Part shown: piece by piece, positions 33,070-47,154 of the stretch | Layout of the letters: the number at the start of each line of letters is the position of its first letter | How positions within the stretch are numbered: position 1 is the stretch's first letter | NCBI GenBank assembly: GCA_036346255.1 | Contig: CM070638.1 | Coordinates: forward strand, 41,912,394 to 41,976,393 | DNA: 64,000 bases | Source of the DNA: Ampelocalamus luodianensis | Lineage: Eukaryota; Streptophyta; Magnoliopsida; Poales; Poaceae | Direction: 5' to 3' | The notes under the pieces: model-generated | What the model saw: the letters and a program-made list of their open reading frames with translations, nothing else | Database searches by the model: none | Told to the model about the DNA's origin: nothing | Position numbers and translations under genes: made by a program

Positions 33070-35338
33070 ATGGCGGAGAATGGAACGAGGAGAATTGGTT
33101 CGACTTGGCCGATTACGCAGACGTCGACATGGATGCCGGTTTCAATTACGAACCGAGTATCGAATCTTCTGATGGTGTTGCCACCTCTAGAGATCTTCTA
33201 TCAGATCTCGGAGACTGCACCATTGCTGGAGTCGAGGAGGGGTCCTTATCCCCCACGACAGTACGCCCAGTCGAGAGACCAATTTCCTCGGAGGGCAAGG
33301 GTCAATCCGACCAGCAACAGGCCTGTCTCAGGGCAATCTCGCAACACGACGAGAGTTTTTCCTCCAAGTGTTCGAGTCCGCCCGAGGCAGTACGAGTTAG
33401 CAAGACAAGTTCTAGAAGCCATTATCCCGGAGCTCCATCGACATCTGATGATCCTCTCTCTCCGAGTATTTCCGCAGAGAAGAGGATCGAACATGCTGTT
33501 CATCCAAATTCAACCGTCCCGACGCAGGAGCCACCTGCAGACCGAGACGGTTATAACTCGGAGTTCCCCTACCTGGAGGGGTTTACTCCAAGTCGCCAGA
33601 TGGTGTCGCTCGACCACTCCTCAAGTGAGGAGATCACGAGCGCAAGTGGAAGTCATCCACGGGAGGTCTTCGTCCTTCCCTCTGATAAGGATCGTTCTCC
33701 TAGAAGAAGGATTGGACATGCTTCCCGCCGAGCATACTCTACACCACCTCGTCGTAATGACAAGGACACCACAGCTGGCGAACGAAACGAACACTTTGAT
33801 GAACGTGCGGGACATCCTCAACATTCTCGCACTCCATTAAAGCAAGCTCAGAGGTCTGAAATAGACCATTCTGAGGCAACCCGATGGAAGAAAATAGTGG
33901 CTCAGAAGAACCTCCCCGAGCGCTTATTTCGATCGAATGAAGCTCAAGAACTCCAAAGACATCAATGATTTGTTTGGAAAACCCGACCCAAGAACTCGCC
34001 AACACCGTGTTATGACCTTTTGCCGAGGAGATCACGCAAAGCTTCGTGACACGATGGCCAAACTCGACGACGGGTCGACCACAACCACGGTCGTCGTAAT
34101 AGTACGCCTACCTCTTACGCCACTGCTCAGAAACTCGTCGCATGGAAGGCGGCACGACTCTCCTCGTGTCGTTCTCCGACATGAAGCAAATGCCACAAGT
34201 CCACGGAGAGGTGATCTTTCACCACTTCGCGACTGGCGCGACGGCGGCAAGCGGGGTACGAGGAGTATTCCCCCCGTAAGGCTGAGGCTTATTATAGGCC
34301 TAGTCCCCCCATGGCTGGGTATCGACGAGTTCAATCATCCGGTGACATTAACCCTTCCTTTCTACAAAAAAGAAGAAAAGAGGTTATCTCGGGGTGTCGG
34401 GCGTTCTCGCCTGACCTTCGAGCGGTTCGTTGGCCGCCTCGATTTCGACCAACGAATATGGAGAAATTCGATGGAACTCAAAACCCCATCGAGTTCCTCC
34501 AAATCTACACTACAGCTATCCGAGCTGCAGGAGGAGGAGAGCATGTCATGGCGAATTACCTTCCGACTGTGCTCGAAGGATCGGCGCGATCATGGCTTCT
34601 AAACCAACCATTTGAGTCGATCTACTCGTGGCAACACCTCTGTGATCTATTGTCGCAAATTTCCGTGGCACTTACAATCGCCCAGAAAGTAAGATGACTC
34701 GCACTGATAAGACGAACAACCATGAAACGCTACGACAATTCATCAGCGCCACCAGTTCAAAATTCTATTCCGAAGTTTCGACTCATCCGTGATCGTGGCT
34801 TTCAAGCGAGGAGTCCGTAGCGTAAGAATAACAGAGGACATCGCTTACATCCACCGCCACCGTCACGAGCTCTTTGAGATGGTCGATAGATATGCGATCG
34901 CTCAAGCGGTCGAATGGAACAATACCATCGATCTCAAAGATGGCATCCTCAAGAAGCGCATTTAAAGTGGTAAGAAAAGGATAAAAGGCTAGGAAATCTA
35001 AGAACAAGGCGAAAAATAAAAATCTCCAGCTTGTCGGTTCTAAGGAGGTCCTAGCCATGAGTGATAAGGAGCCACGCAACCCAAGCAAACTCCGATCGTG
35101 GTAAAGGTAAACGCCAAGATCGGAGAAATGACAAACCTGTGGTGTCCTTTTCATAAAAAGAAGGGCATGACTCAGAATCGCCGAGTTTTCTTACGGAAAC
35201 TCGAGGACTATTATTCTGACAAAGGGCCACTTCCTATTCTTGAACAGGTAGGACAAACCAGTGGACAAAAGGAGTCGGATGATAAGGAGATGCCGTTCCA
35301 GGACCCACAACACACCATTGATCACATATATGGGGGGT
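33070..35338 (+). pseudogene. Tat gag (interrupted at its end by Gypsy-B)
   Basis: ATG at 33070 begins the gag; a one-base loss near 33090 moves to the frame open from 33105 to 33968 (DYADVDMDAGF, Ser/Pro/Arg-rich). The gag core is read at 34457-34697: MEKFDGTQNPIEFLQIYTTA, VMANYLPTVLEGSARSWLLN, YSWQHLCDLL. A later segment has WCPFHKKKG and the frame to HTIDHIYGG, the lead-in to protease. Several frameshifts break it. Gypsy-B is inserted within the GGGGGG of that lead-in, leaving GGGGT duplicates. Confidence 0.82.
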
Positions 35339-38300
35339 TGTCGGGACCCAAAAATGCAATTCTGGACCCTTTGTGTATTTCTGCACTAGTACAGGATCAC
35401 GCTAGTGCACACAGTGGTAACATAGGTGAATATCAATCCACACAAACGAAATATAACATAAACGAATAGTTTGCGTAACAACTTAGAGTTTTGACCTTAA
35501 GGTCGGGGTTACAACTTATTAAGCCACGCAGGCTAACACTAAAGAAATATCGCAATGAACAAAATAAACTCGCAAACTCCAATCAAGACACCACAGCAAC
35601 CGATCGATCGATGACCTAGCGATCAACCTTCTTCCACAAACTCCTCCTCGAAAGCAAAGAAGACTCTCCACTTCAGAGGTTTGGACGCAAGTTTTACAAC
35701 AAGCGTGAGTACACAACCGCATTTCGCAAATCATACCACGAATGCAATATATAGATGCAGCTTATTCCAAAGGAATGGCTTCGTGGTTATTTTGCGTAAA
35801 TGCAACATTTGCAATTGAATACAAATAATAGATTAAAAGCATAATTTAAAACAAATAGACAATATTAATTTAATGTTCTTTTCACAAAGGCACAAAGCTA
35901 ATCGATTGATTCACACACCATATAACTTATGCCACACACCGTCCCATACCCAAAGTTTTATGAACACTACCCTTCATGTGAAATCCTCAGCGTTGTCCAT
36001 AACCGAGGACGCGCTATTCGAATAGATTGATTAACACTCTGCAGAGGTTTGTACACTTTACCCACACGATACAACTAGTGTAGCTAGCATCGATCGTAAC
36101 ATAACAGCTTCGCAACTTCGCCTCAACATTGACGTTCTTATTCACACAAATCCCATATCACAAAGCTTAACCTATCCACCGAACCCCAATGTTGAAACTC
36201 CGTAACCTACTAAGTTAGGCTGTCACCGACATGTGGTCGCATAAAGATAGCTCGCTTGATGACGCACAAAGTTAAGTCCTTAATTGACCAAGGCAAGACT
36301 TCCGCTTTTCTAACTAAACCACACAGATAAAACCCAATCACAAAGCCACCGGTTCACACAAAGATCCACCACTTGCCTCGCCTAAATCTTTACCACCCAG
36401 TTGATTTAGTGCAACACATGCCATCACGAGTAATAGCACACAAAGACACACGGTTTTATCACACAGCCCATAGTCACTTAGTCAATTTCAAACTTGCACT
36501 CACATGAGATGATGACTCGTAGCATGGCTAAGCAATTCTAGTCGGTCTAACCAACCTTGTTGGCAATATGCTAATACCAACTAAGTAATAAACCAATCTA
36601 GGGCGACAAAGATGAAGGTATACAAGTAGGCAAGGTGAACATAACAATTTGGATCAATAACTAGCCCAAAAGCATTCAAATACATAATTAAAGTAAATGC
36701 AATAATTTAACACAATGTAATTTGGGAAAACTGGGATTCAATATGATCAAAGGTATGACTTGCCTTGGAATAGGTCTACGTACTAGTCTTGAACTTGGTT
36801 GAAGCCTTCTTCGACGAAAACCCCCGAAGTATCGACGTCTACGCACAAACGAAGCAAAACAACCAAAACAAATAAATAACAGAGGCAAAACAAACTCCAA
36901 AAATTAAATAAAAATCTCAGATAAATAGATCTTGAATTTAGACAAATTTAGAAATTTGAATGGGCTCAATCGGAGTTAGGATGCAAAAGTTATGGCCTTT
37001 AGAAGATTGGAAATCTAAAAGAAACCCTAATTTGGATTTTCTGGATTTTCCGAATTATTTCTCTGAAGAAAAATCGAAATATTGCGCAATGCTGGCGTCA
37101 GCGAAGGAATTTCGGAATTAAAAGAATAAAACGAAAATCCTGACATGTGGGACCCATGTCGTGGACACGCCACGCAGAGACCGTGTCTACCGAGCCTCGT
37201 TCCGAGATCGGTGGACTACCCACGCGCGCGCACACGTGGGCAATGATCGACACCACGCCGCGACACGAGGCGGCGATGCGCGACATGGAGGCAAGGTGGC
37301 GATGACGTGGATGACAACGACGCGCACGCGCCGAAACCGACGACAACGGCGAACGGCGGCGATCCACCGGCGGTGAGTGGTACCGGCGTGTAGCTCTTGC
37401 TATTGCGAACCTGCATCGTGCGACGGATGCTCGGGTGGACGGTGGCGGTCGGCGAGCAAAGAGCGCGAGGGGCTTCGGCTTGACGGCAATGGCGCCCGGT
37501 GACGCTCCGGCGAGACGGCGCCACCAGAGGTAGAGAAGCTCCGCGATGCCAACGGTGCGGACCACGGCTCGAGCGCGCTCGGATGCGCGAAGAGCTCGCT
37601 CGGAGTTGGTGGCGCGCGATTGATCTTCGCTCTTCGCGCTAGGTTCAGCCATGGCGGCGGCTAGGGTTGGGTTGCGAGGCCGAGGCTACCTCCCTTTATA
37701 CCCGAGGCTCGAAGAGTCCAGGCACAACGCCAAAATCGGGTTTGCGAGCGCGCGCGCGAAACCCTAATCGACTTCGGAGACGATGACGACGTGGCAAGCG
37801 GGACCCACACGCCGCTGACACACCGCGTGAGTCCGCGCGGCAAACGGCGGCCGCAAAAGCGATCGCGATCGACCGCTGGATCTTGATCGAACGCCCACAA
37901 TCAAAGAAACATTCGACAACTCCGGTTGCCTTATGCGCATCTAGCCGTTCAACCTTGATCGGACGGTGGAGGATGCTCGGGCGCTTCGAAGGAAAGGGAG
38001 AGAGAGAGACTGACATGCGGGGCCCGCATGTCAGGTGGAGGCGGCGCGCGGGTGAGCTGGGCCGCGAGTGAATGGTGGCGGCGGAAGAATGGGCCGGAGG
38101 TTTGGATTTCGGCCCGATGCCTTTTCTGAGATTATTAATTAGGTTTTTCATTTTAGAAAATACCAGAAAATCAAATAAGCAATAGAAAATAGCAAATGAA
38201 CTCAGAAAAATTCTAGAAAAATCTAGAAAATATATCTGAGCACATAGAACCCAAATAAATTAGTTTTGGCTATTGTTCATGTTGGGATTATTCACATTAA

Positions 38301-38423
38301 ATGTTTTTGCTTGTAAAGTCCAATATTAAACTTTTGAAATTAAATTCAAATAAATCCAAATGGTGAATTTTTCCCTACTAACTATTTAAAAGATTTTTAA
38401 GCTCAGAAAATTGGGATGTTACA
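35339..38423 (-). repeat. Gypsy-B 3' LTR
   Basis: The LTR is 3085 bp. On the minus strand a TATA box (37700-37693, TATAAAGG) lies about 720 bp from the LTR start, followed by a GC-rich region with a 185-codon open frame (37652-37098). I treat that frame as compositional because it is broken in the sister LTR. The remainder is AT-rich with no gene. Confidence 0.9.
37693..37700 (-). promoter_or_regulatory. TATA box of Gypsy-B 3' LTR
   Basis: The minus strand reads GGTATAAAGGGAGG; the 5' LTR equivalent (46441-46433) reads TATAAAAGG. Confidence 0.6.
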
Positions 38424-39819
38424 AACCTCCCCCCTTAAAGGAATCTCGACCCCGAGATTCAGGCTAGCTAGAGAAAAGGCTAGGAAACTCGGCCAAATCT
38501 TCTTCACGCTCCCACGCCGCTTCTCCTTCCGAGTGGTTGCTCCACCGACCTTGCAAAACGAGCAGCCTTGCTTCGTGAGGCGCTCATGACATCCAAGATC
38601 TTGACCGGCCGCTCCTTGTAGGTAAGATCTTCTTTCAAAACAATTGATTCCAACGGGCTTGCTCTTCCGCACACGAAGACACTTCTTCAATCATGAGACA
38701 TGGAAGACATCATGTACTCGCTAACGATCGCGGTAGCTCCAATTGGTAAGCAACTTCCCACGGCGCTCCAAAATCTTGAACGGACTAACATACCTAGCAA
38801 GCTTCCTTTGGCATGAAACCTTTGACACCTCGAGCGGGGTCACTCAAGATAGACAAAATCTTCTGCTCAAATCGAGATCTCGACGACGGTTATCGCGATA
38901 ACTCTTCTCGCTTGGATCGGCTATTTTTAGCCTTTCCGATCATAGCAACTCGTTCTTCTCGCTCTTGAATGATATCTCGGCCGAACATCAGACGCTCACT
39001 GTCTCGACCAATTTAACGGGTTCTGCAGCACGCCATACAAAGCTTCAAATGGCGACATTTGCGCATCGCTTGATAATCGTTGTTGTACGAGAACTCGATA
39101 CGGCAAACTTTTATCCCATCGGTAGCATTCGCTAGAGCGCAAGCTCAAAGATATCCTCCAATATCGATTGACTCTTTCACCGTCTCGTCCGTCTGTGGAT
39201 GATAAGCGGTCTAAATTCGATGGGTACACAATGCTTCATGCAAACTTTGCCAAAACGGGAGGTGAATCGAGATCCTCGACCGACACTATCTTCTTGGGCA
39301 CACCATGCAACCGACAATTCGGCCATGTACAACTCCAAGGCGATCTCCCGAGTACGCTGCTTTGATCGGCGAAAATGTGCGACCTTGGTCAATCGATCAA
39401 TTATCACCTGGATCGAATCAGAACTCGATTGGGTCTTGGGTAAACCGTGATGAAATCCATCCCGATTTCCTCCCACTTCCATTCCGAATCTTAAGTGGTT
39501 GCAACAAACCCGCTGGTCTCTCGTGTTCGCCTTTATTTTCTCGACAGTGTCGACAAGGCCACGAACTCGCGACTTCGCTTCAAATTTGGCCACCAAAATT
39601 TGGTCTTAACATCCCGTACATCTTGGTACTCCTGTGGTGAATCGAATACTTTGAGTCATGGGCTTCTTTAAGATTAATCGTCTTAGACCATCGATATCCG
39701 GTACATGATACGACCATTAATCCAGAGTATATCTTGGTCATCCTCGTGAAATCCTTGAACTTCCTTACGCCATTTTGATCTTGATTTCCGACAACACGGA
39801 TCTTTCGGTTGTGCTTCAC
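38424..39819 (-). pseudogene. Gypsy-B integrase and C-terminal tail
   Basis: From 39819 down: zinc-binding region (LKEAHDSKYSIHHRSTKMYG), then the core (QVIIDRLTKVAHF, ELYMAELSVAW, GSRFTSRFGKVC), then MSPFEALYGVLQNPLNWS. The tail close to the LTR reads NLGVEIPLRGE in one frame, continuing through the polypurine tract. At least four frameshifts of one to a few bases break the gene, and the third acidic residue region is scrambled. The order matches Gypsy-A. Confidence 0.82.
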
Positions 39820-41267
39820 GAATCGCTTCTCCAGTGGTAGATCTGTACTCTAAATTGGCTACAAATCCTTCTGACACAACTTCTAGCCTTAGCTTTGAAA
39901 TTCCTCATAAAGTTCTGGGCAACTTCCTTTACTTCCAAAGCATTGCAAGAACTCTTACGACTTAGAGCGCCGCAGAACTACGCTGGCTTTCCCGGATGGT
40001 AGTGGATTCCAAGATTGTAATCCTTGATCAATTCCAACCATCTTCTCTGCCTCATATTCAGATCCGATCGAGTAAAGATGTACTTGACTTTTATGATCTG
40101 TAGACTTCACAACGATTACCGATGAGGTAATGACGCTAAATCTTTAAAGCATGCACTACGGCACTAATTCCGCATCATGAGTAGGGTAATTTTCCTCGTG
40201 GGGTCTCAATTGTCTTGACGCATAAGCGGCGCTCTTCCTTCTTGCATCAGACACATCCTAATCCTTGACGCGAGGCATCACAATAGATATCAAATCCTTG
40301 CGAATATCCGCAAAATCAAGATCAAGTGAGGTCAAGCGCTTCTTTAATTCTCGAAAACTTTCTCACAGTCGACTCGGTGAACTTTTTCTCCTTCTTCAAC
40401 AATTGCGTAAGAGGCTTAGCAATTGAGGAGAATCCTTCAATGAAGCGGCGGTAGTAACCCGCCATTCCCAAGAAATCGCGAATGCTGGTTACGCCTTGGT
40501 GGTCCCGCAGTATATCGCTTTACTTTTCTTGGGTCAACTGCTACTCCATCGGCGGTCATTATATGGCCAAGGAAATCCACTTCCTTCTTCCAAAAGTCAC
40601 ACTTAATGAACTTGGCATACAACTGATGCTCCCTGAGTTTCTCCAAAATTAACCTCGTGTGTTCTCGCGTGTTCCTCCTCCGATTTGGAATAAACCGTAA
40701 TATCGTCAATGAACACCACTACAAACTTGTCCAGTATTCCATGAAGACTTTGTTCATCATGTTCATGAAGTAAGTCGGGCATTTGTCACCAAATGACATG
40801 ACCAAGAACTCATAATGTCCATATCGCGTTGAGAAAGCGGTCTTTGGTATATCCCTAGGGTAGATCTTCAACTGATGGTAGCCCGATCGTAAGTCGATCT
40901 TTGAGAACACTCCGCTCCCTTCATCTGGTCAAACAGATCATCTATTCGGGCAAGTGGATACTTATTCTTGATAGTGACCTCGTTGAGAGAACGGTGAGTC
41001 GATACACATCCTCATGCTTCCGCTTTCTTCTTGACGAACAAGACCGGTGCTCCCACGGTGACGAACTTGGTCTTACGAAACCTTTCTCGAGGAGTTCTTC
41101 AATCGCTTCTTCATTTCGCTAACTCGCCACCGGCATTCGATAAGGTCGCTTAGAAATTGGCGCTGTCCTCGCACTAGATCGATGACGAACTCGATGTCAC
41201 GATCCGTGGCATTCCGTAACTCTTCCGAAACACATCCGGTATTCTCGACTATTGGTACATTCTCCAA
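39820..41267 (-). pseudogene. Gypsy-B reverse transcriptase and RNase H
   Basis: RT is recognised from DRDIEFVIDLVRG, FSKIDLRSGYHQLKI, PKTAFSTRYGHYEFLVMSFG and the catalytic VVFIDDI (about 40720-40700, both Asp present), then HQLYAKFIKCDFWKKEVDFL and MTADGVAVDPRKV. RNase H (40430-39900) is present only as broken pieces. Breaks are mostly one- to three-base losses. Confidence 0.82.
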
Positions 41268-42899
41268 TGCAATGGTCTTCGATTGTTTACTAGCAAGTGC
41301 CCTTCACGAACCGATGTGGCTAGAAACTCCACTTTCCTTCCATCAAGATTTCAACCAACGCTTCGGCTCTTGGCCACAATCCAAAGACATGACTTTGTGC
41401 TTGGTTAGCCAATCCATGCCAAGAATGACATCTAGGGTTTGGGTGTCTAGAACAATTAAGTTGGCTAGAAACTCAACTCCACTATGAGTAACTTAGCTCC
41501 TAAACAACCCACTCTAGAGCTTAGCTCCACTCCAGTGCGATTGAACTAATAGAGTATGATTAAGTTGTATAGCCTCCAACTTATTCTTAGTTGCAAAAAC
41601 TTGCATACAAAAGAATGCGAAGCTCCGTAATCAAACAGAATCGATGCGGTATCGACTAACCAGAACTTACCCAGACGACGCCCGTGCTTCCCGTGTTCTT
41701 CCAGGTGACGTGGTTGACATGGCCTCGGACCACGGATCGCGCCCCTCCTCTGGCTGGTTGGGGCTTGGAAAGTTCTGTTGGTGACCCGGTGCGGTGTCTT
41801 ATTTGGTGTAGCTCCAAGGTTGAAACGAATCGAGTGATCGCTCCCCTCTGTGGACACCGACGGCGAGTGGCTCGTTGACGGCAAGTATAGCACACCCTTG
41901 GTTCTTGCGACTTGTTGACCTTTGGATTAGCGTTGGTCGGTGCTTTGCGCGAGTGTTCGAGCAACCGGACGAGGTGCCGAGGTTGGCGCAGTGTCGTGGC
42001 GAGTTCGTGGAGAAACCGCTGAAGCTGCGTGGCACCGCCCTTGCTCTCTGCTGGAATTGCTGGCCTCCCCGCCGATCATCTGCGCTTGCGATTGTCTTCC
42101 GCTTCCTTGCGCTTATCCTCCATGACTAAAGCTTTATTGATCGGTTCTTGGAAGTCGGGAAGGTATGTGCAAGGAGATTGACCAAGTCCGTTGTTGGTCC
42201 CTTCGAAACGACTCGCGAGCCTTGTCTGCTGCAACATCTTCTCGCAAAGATAGCGAGCAAGTTGCAGAACTTGTTGAGATAGTCGACACCGACAAGCTTC
42301 CTTGCTTCGTGGCACGAAATTCATCTTTCTTTAGTTCAATAATTCCTTCAGTACGTGGTATTGGCGGAATGCCGTGAGAATTCCTCCCAAGTGATATTCT
42401 CGTGGTGCCTCATGAGCGGCGCAGGTTCTCCCACCATTCTCCGCGATGCCCTCCAACCGTGAGAGGCATAGAGAACTTTTTCATGGTCACCGCATTGGGT
42501 GATCGCAGCTTCCTTTCAATCACCCGGCCAATCATCGCCTTCCACGGGTGAGACATGTCCGTAAAATGTTGGTGGACGAGTCCTCATGAATTTCGCAAGT
42601 TTGGATGGTCCATGGTGACCATGAGCACCGGGCTCCATGCTTTGATGATTGTTGTTATTGTTCGGTTGTGCATGGCTTGCATCCGAGTCATCATGGTATG
42701 CATCAATCGTGTTCAGGCTGCCATAAAGACCCAAAGTTCTGCAGATCTCTGAAGGTGCCGTGGCGAACTGCTCCGTTGTCTTTGGTTGTCCACCGCTTGT
42801 TTGGTGCTGGGTACCCAACCACTTGCAATCGCTCGCGAGTTGTAACCATCTCGCGAAGCTTCGTGGGTTAGATAAGGTAGCAAGCATGGGGTGAGTCAA
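41268..42899 (-). pseudogene. Gypsy-B gag, zinc knuckle and protease
   Basis: Gag core pieces include LAKFMRTRPPTFYGHVSPVE, FEGTNNGL and YLPDFQEPINKALVMEDKRK. The knuckle is degraded (CYTCRQRATRRRCPQ). The protease active site reads ILFDYGASHSFV, with Tyr in place of the usual Ser or Thr after the catalytic Asp. Frames shift several times. Confidence 0.78.
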
Positions 42900-44077
42900 G
42901 AACTAAGCGGGGGATTGGTTAAACCCAACAACAACTGAGAGAACCAAAAGCAACTTTACTACTTAAGAACTTAGCATGGCTTGCAACAGATGCCTAAAGG
43001 CCTTTACAGCTCATACTCACACTCAAAGAAAATAGCGAACCTAAACACACAATCTAACGCCTAAAGGGTGACACAACTAGGCTTAGACTGACGCGGCTTA
43101 ACACACTAAGCCTCAACTGCGAACCTAGGCCTTAGCGAACTCAGTCGCTGAGGTAACCTCCACAACCACTACTGTGCTCTCGCCGTCAGACCTTGAACTG
43201 TGGCCGGCATCTTCGCAAACCGATCCCCGTGCCCCGAAATGGTGCAACCGAACAGCGTCGATGGCGCGACAGTTCTCCTCGGTTCTCGCCCACCTCCTCC
43301 GGATCTTCCTCGATTCTTCATGTTCTTCTAGATCTTCTTCCTCTTCTTGAGTCCGCTCGGTGGTGGGCGCCGGTATCTCTTCCAGATGGCGATCTTCTCT
43401 TCGCTTGGTGCGCTCTTGTAGGCACCGCTCAGATCGGCCATCAACTCCATGGATTCCTCTTGGGCGACGACGCATCGGCGAGGTGTACCACTGTGGCATC
43501 TTCTTCTCCCTCCGTGGATGGATAGTGTGCGAGTAGCTCCACTGGCGGCCGCTGCGGGTGGTAGCGAAGACGGTTCCTTGCAACTCGCGCATGTAGATGT
43601 GGCGGACCGGCATGGCCAGCGCGATGATTCCCGTATTCCTTCACTCCAAGTGATCCTCCCGACGGAGATGTTCAGTGGTGGCTTGCCTTGGTGTTCATCC
43701 CGGCGTAGATCGCCGTTTACGGTCGCACCCGCTTATGTCCATCCACCATCCAGCTTGTTGCCTCGGTACAACGGACGATCAAAACCTCCAAGTACTGCAG
43801 AGCTTCAAAGTTCGGTGGCGTAACCTCCACAACGCTCACCATAGGTCCAAGATTTGGCATCTGTCCACAAGACAGAGAGAGGGTAAGAACAACTTAAAAA
43901 CAGCAGAGAGAGGGGAAAATTCTTAGCAATAGATGAGTCTAGAGAGACATGAGAGGAGTTAAGCAATAGGTTACTCTTGCAAGTTAGTTTTCTTTTAGAA
44001 AATAGTTTGGACTCTCTAAAAACGGCTGATCTAACTAAGGTCAAGACCTACAGTCAGTATGGCTCTGATACCACCTC
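42900..44077 (-). other. Gypsy-B leader region and primer-binding site
   Basis: This includes an open frame at 43613-43125 rich in Arg, Glu and Pro, which may be the broken N-terminus of gag or leader; I do not recognise it. TGGTATCAGAGCC (44073-44061, minus) is the tRNA-Met primer site, four bases from the LTR. Confidence 0.65.
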
Positions 44078-47000
44078 TGTCGGGACCCAAAAATGCACTT
44101 GGACCATCTGTGTATTTCGCACTAGTCCAGATCACGCTAGTGCACACAAGGGTAACATAGGTGAATATCAATCCACACAAACGAAATATAACATAAACGA
44201 ATAGTTTGAGTAACAACTTAGAGTTTTGACCTTAAGGTCGGGTTACAACTTATTACACGCAGGCTAACACTAAAGAAATATCTGCAATGAACGAAATAAA
44301 CTCTGCAAACTCCAATCAAGACACCACAGTAACCGATCGATCGATGACCTAGCGATCAACCTTCTTCCACAAACTCCTCCTCGAAAGCGGCGAAGACTCC
44401 TCCACTACAGAGGTTTGGACGCAAGTTTTACAACAAGCGTGAGTACACAACCGCATTTCGCAAATCATACCACGTAATGCAATATATAGATGCAGCTTAT
44501 TCCAAAGGAATGGCTTCGTGGTTATTTTGCGAAAATGCAACATTTGCAATTGAATACAAATAATAGATTAAAAGCATAATTTAAAACAAATAGACAATAT
44601 TAATTTAACAGTTCTTTTCACAAAGGCACAAAGCTAATCAGATTGATTCACACAGCCATATAACTTATGCCACACAGCTGTCCCATACCCAAAGTTTTAT
44701 GAACACTACCCTTCATGTGAAATCCCCGAGCGTTGTCCATAACCGAGGACGCGGCTATTCGAATAGATTGATTAACACTCTGCAGAGGTTTGTACACTTT
44801 ACCCACACGATACAACTAGTGTAGCTAGCACTGATCGTAACATAACAGTTCGGCAACTTCGTCTCAACATTGACGTTCTTATTCACACACTCCCATATCA
44901 CAAAGCTTAACCTATCCACCGAACCCCAATGTTGAAACTCCGAACCTACTAAGTTAGGCTCACACGGACATGTGGTCGACAAAGATAGCTCGGGCTTGAT
45001 GACGCACAAAGTTAAGTCCTTAATTGACCAAGGCAAGACTTCCAGTTTTTCTAACTAAACCACACAGATAAAACCCAATCACAAAGCCACCGGTTCACAT
45101 AGTATCCACCACTTGCCTCAGTCTAAATCTTTTACCACCCAGTTGATTTAGTGCAACACATGCCATCACGAGTAATAGCACACAAAGACACACGCTTTAT
45201 CACACAGCTCCATAGTCACTTAGTCAATTTCATACTTGCACTCACATGAGATGATGACTCGTAGCATGGCTAAGCAATTCTAGTCGGTCTAACCAACCAT
45301 GTTGGCAATATGCTAATACCAACTAAGTAATAAACCAATCTAGGGCGACAAAGATGAAGGTATACAAGTAGGCAAGGTGAACATAACAATTTGGATCAAT
45401 AACTAGCCCAAAAGCATTCAAATACATAATTAAAGTAAATGCAATAATTTAACACAATGTAATTTGGGAAAACTGGGATTCAATATGATCAAAGGTATGA
45501 CTTGCCTTGGAATAGGTCTACGATTGGTCTTGAACTTGGTTGAAGCCTTCTTCGACTAAAACCCCAAGTATCGACGCTCACGCACAAACGAAGCAAAACA
45601 ACCAAAACAAATAAATAACAGAGGCAAAACAAACTCCAAAAATTAAATAAAAATCTCAGATAAATAGATCTTGAATTTAGACAAATTTAGAAATTTGAAT
45701 GGGCTCAATCGGAGTTAGGATGCAAAAGTTATGGCCTTTGGAAGATTGGAAATCTAAAAGAAACCCTAATTTGGATTTTCTCGATTTTCCGAATTATTTC
45801 TCAAGAAAATCGAAATATTGCGCACGTCAAGGCGTCGTGAAGGAATTTCGGAATTAAAAGAATAAACGAAAATCGACATGTGGGACCCACATGTCGTGGA
45901 CACGGCCACTCCGAGACTGTGCTCACCGAGCCTCGTTCGGAGATCGGTGGACTACCCACGCGCGCACACGTGGGCAATGATCGACACCACGCACGCGACA
46001 CGAGGCGGCGCGGCGTCGACATGGAGGCAAGGTGGCGATGACGTGGATGACAACAGACGCGGCGGCGCGAAACCGACGACAACGGCGAACGGCGCGATCC
46101 ACCGCGGTGAGTGGTACCGTGTAGCTCTTGCTATTGCGAACCTGCGGTGCGACGATGCTCGGGTGGACGGTGGCGGTGGCGGGCGGTGCAAAGAGCGCGA
46201 GGGGCTTTGCTTGACGGCAATGGCGCCCGGTGACGCCCGGCGAGACGAAGGCCACCAGAGGTAGAGAAGCTCCGCGCGATGCCAACGGTGCGTACCACGG
46301 CTCGAGCAGCCCGCATGCGCGAAGAGCTCGCCGGAGTTGGTGGCGGCGCAGATTGATCTTCGCTCCTTCGCGGCTAGGTTCGTGCCGCGAGGCGGCGGCG
46401 GCTAGGGTTGGGTTGCGAGGCCGAGGCTACCTCCTTTTATACCCGAGGCTCGAAGAGTCCAGGCACAACGCCAAAATCGGGTTTGCGCGGCGCGCGAAAC
46501 CCTAATCGACTCGGAGACGATGACGACGTGGCAAGCCGGGACCCACACGCCGCTGACACACCGCGCGAGTCCGCGTCTTGGCTTAAACGGCGCTGCCGCA
46601 AAACATCGCGATCGACCGTTGGATCTTGATCGAACGCCCACAATCAAAGAAACATTCGACAACTCCGCTGCCTTATGCGCATCTAGCCGCTCAACCTTGA
46701 TCGGACGGTGGAGGATGCTCGCGCCAAGGAAAGGAGAGAGAGATCGACATGCGGGGCCCGCATGTCGTGGAGGCGGCGTGGCGAGCCGGGCGCGCGGAGT
46801 GGGTCAAGCGGCGGAAGAATGGGCCGGAGGTTTGGATTTCGGCCCGATGCCTTTTCTGAGATTATTAATTAGGTTTTTCATTTTAGAAAATACCAGAAAA
46901 TCAAATAAGCAATAGAAAATAGCAAATGAACTCAGAAAAATTATAGAAAAATCTAGAAAATATATCTGAGCACATAGAACCCAAATAAATTAGTTTTTGG

Positions 47001-47154
47001 CTATTGTTCATGTTGGGATTATTCACATTAAATGTTTTTGCTTGTAAAGTCCAATATTAAGCTTTTGAAATTAAATTCAAATAAATCCAAATGGTGAATT
47101 TTTCCCTACTAACTATTTAAAAGATTTTTAAGCTCAGAAAATTGGGATGTTACA
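44078..47154 (-). repeat. Gypsy-B 5' LTR
   Basis: The LTR is 3077 bp, sister to 35339-38423. Differences concentrate in the GC-rich part (45830-46800) and at CAG, CTG and CCG sites, mostly as one- to five-base indels in either copy. TATAAAAGG on the minus strand (46441-46433) marks the promoter. Confidence 0.9.

Larger units (their letters stand above)
35339..47154 (-). mobile_element. Gypsy-B: Ty3-gypsy chromovirus nested in the Tat element
   Basis: LTRs 35339-38423 and 44078-47154 are flanked by GGGGT (35334-35338, 47155-47159). On the minus strand LTR ends read TGTAACATCCC and GGTCCCGACA. A tRNA-Met primer site (44073-44061), a polypurine tract (about 38436-38427) and gag-pol remnants are present in order. 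AT-rich parts of the LTRs are virtually identical (36550-36760 against 45285-45510 differ at about one base), so it is young, yet every reading frame is broken by small deletions. Confidence 0.92.

Noticed and set aside
33070..33840. 256-codon plus-strand frame from ATG at 33070
   Set aside because: After the first codons it is out of register with the gag; the true frame is the overlapping one open from 33105.
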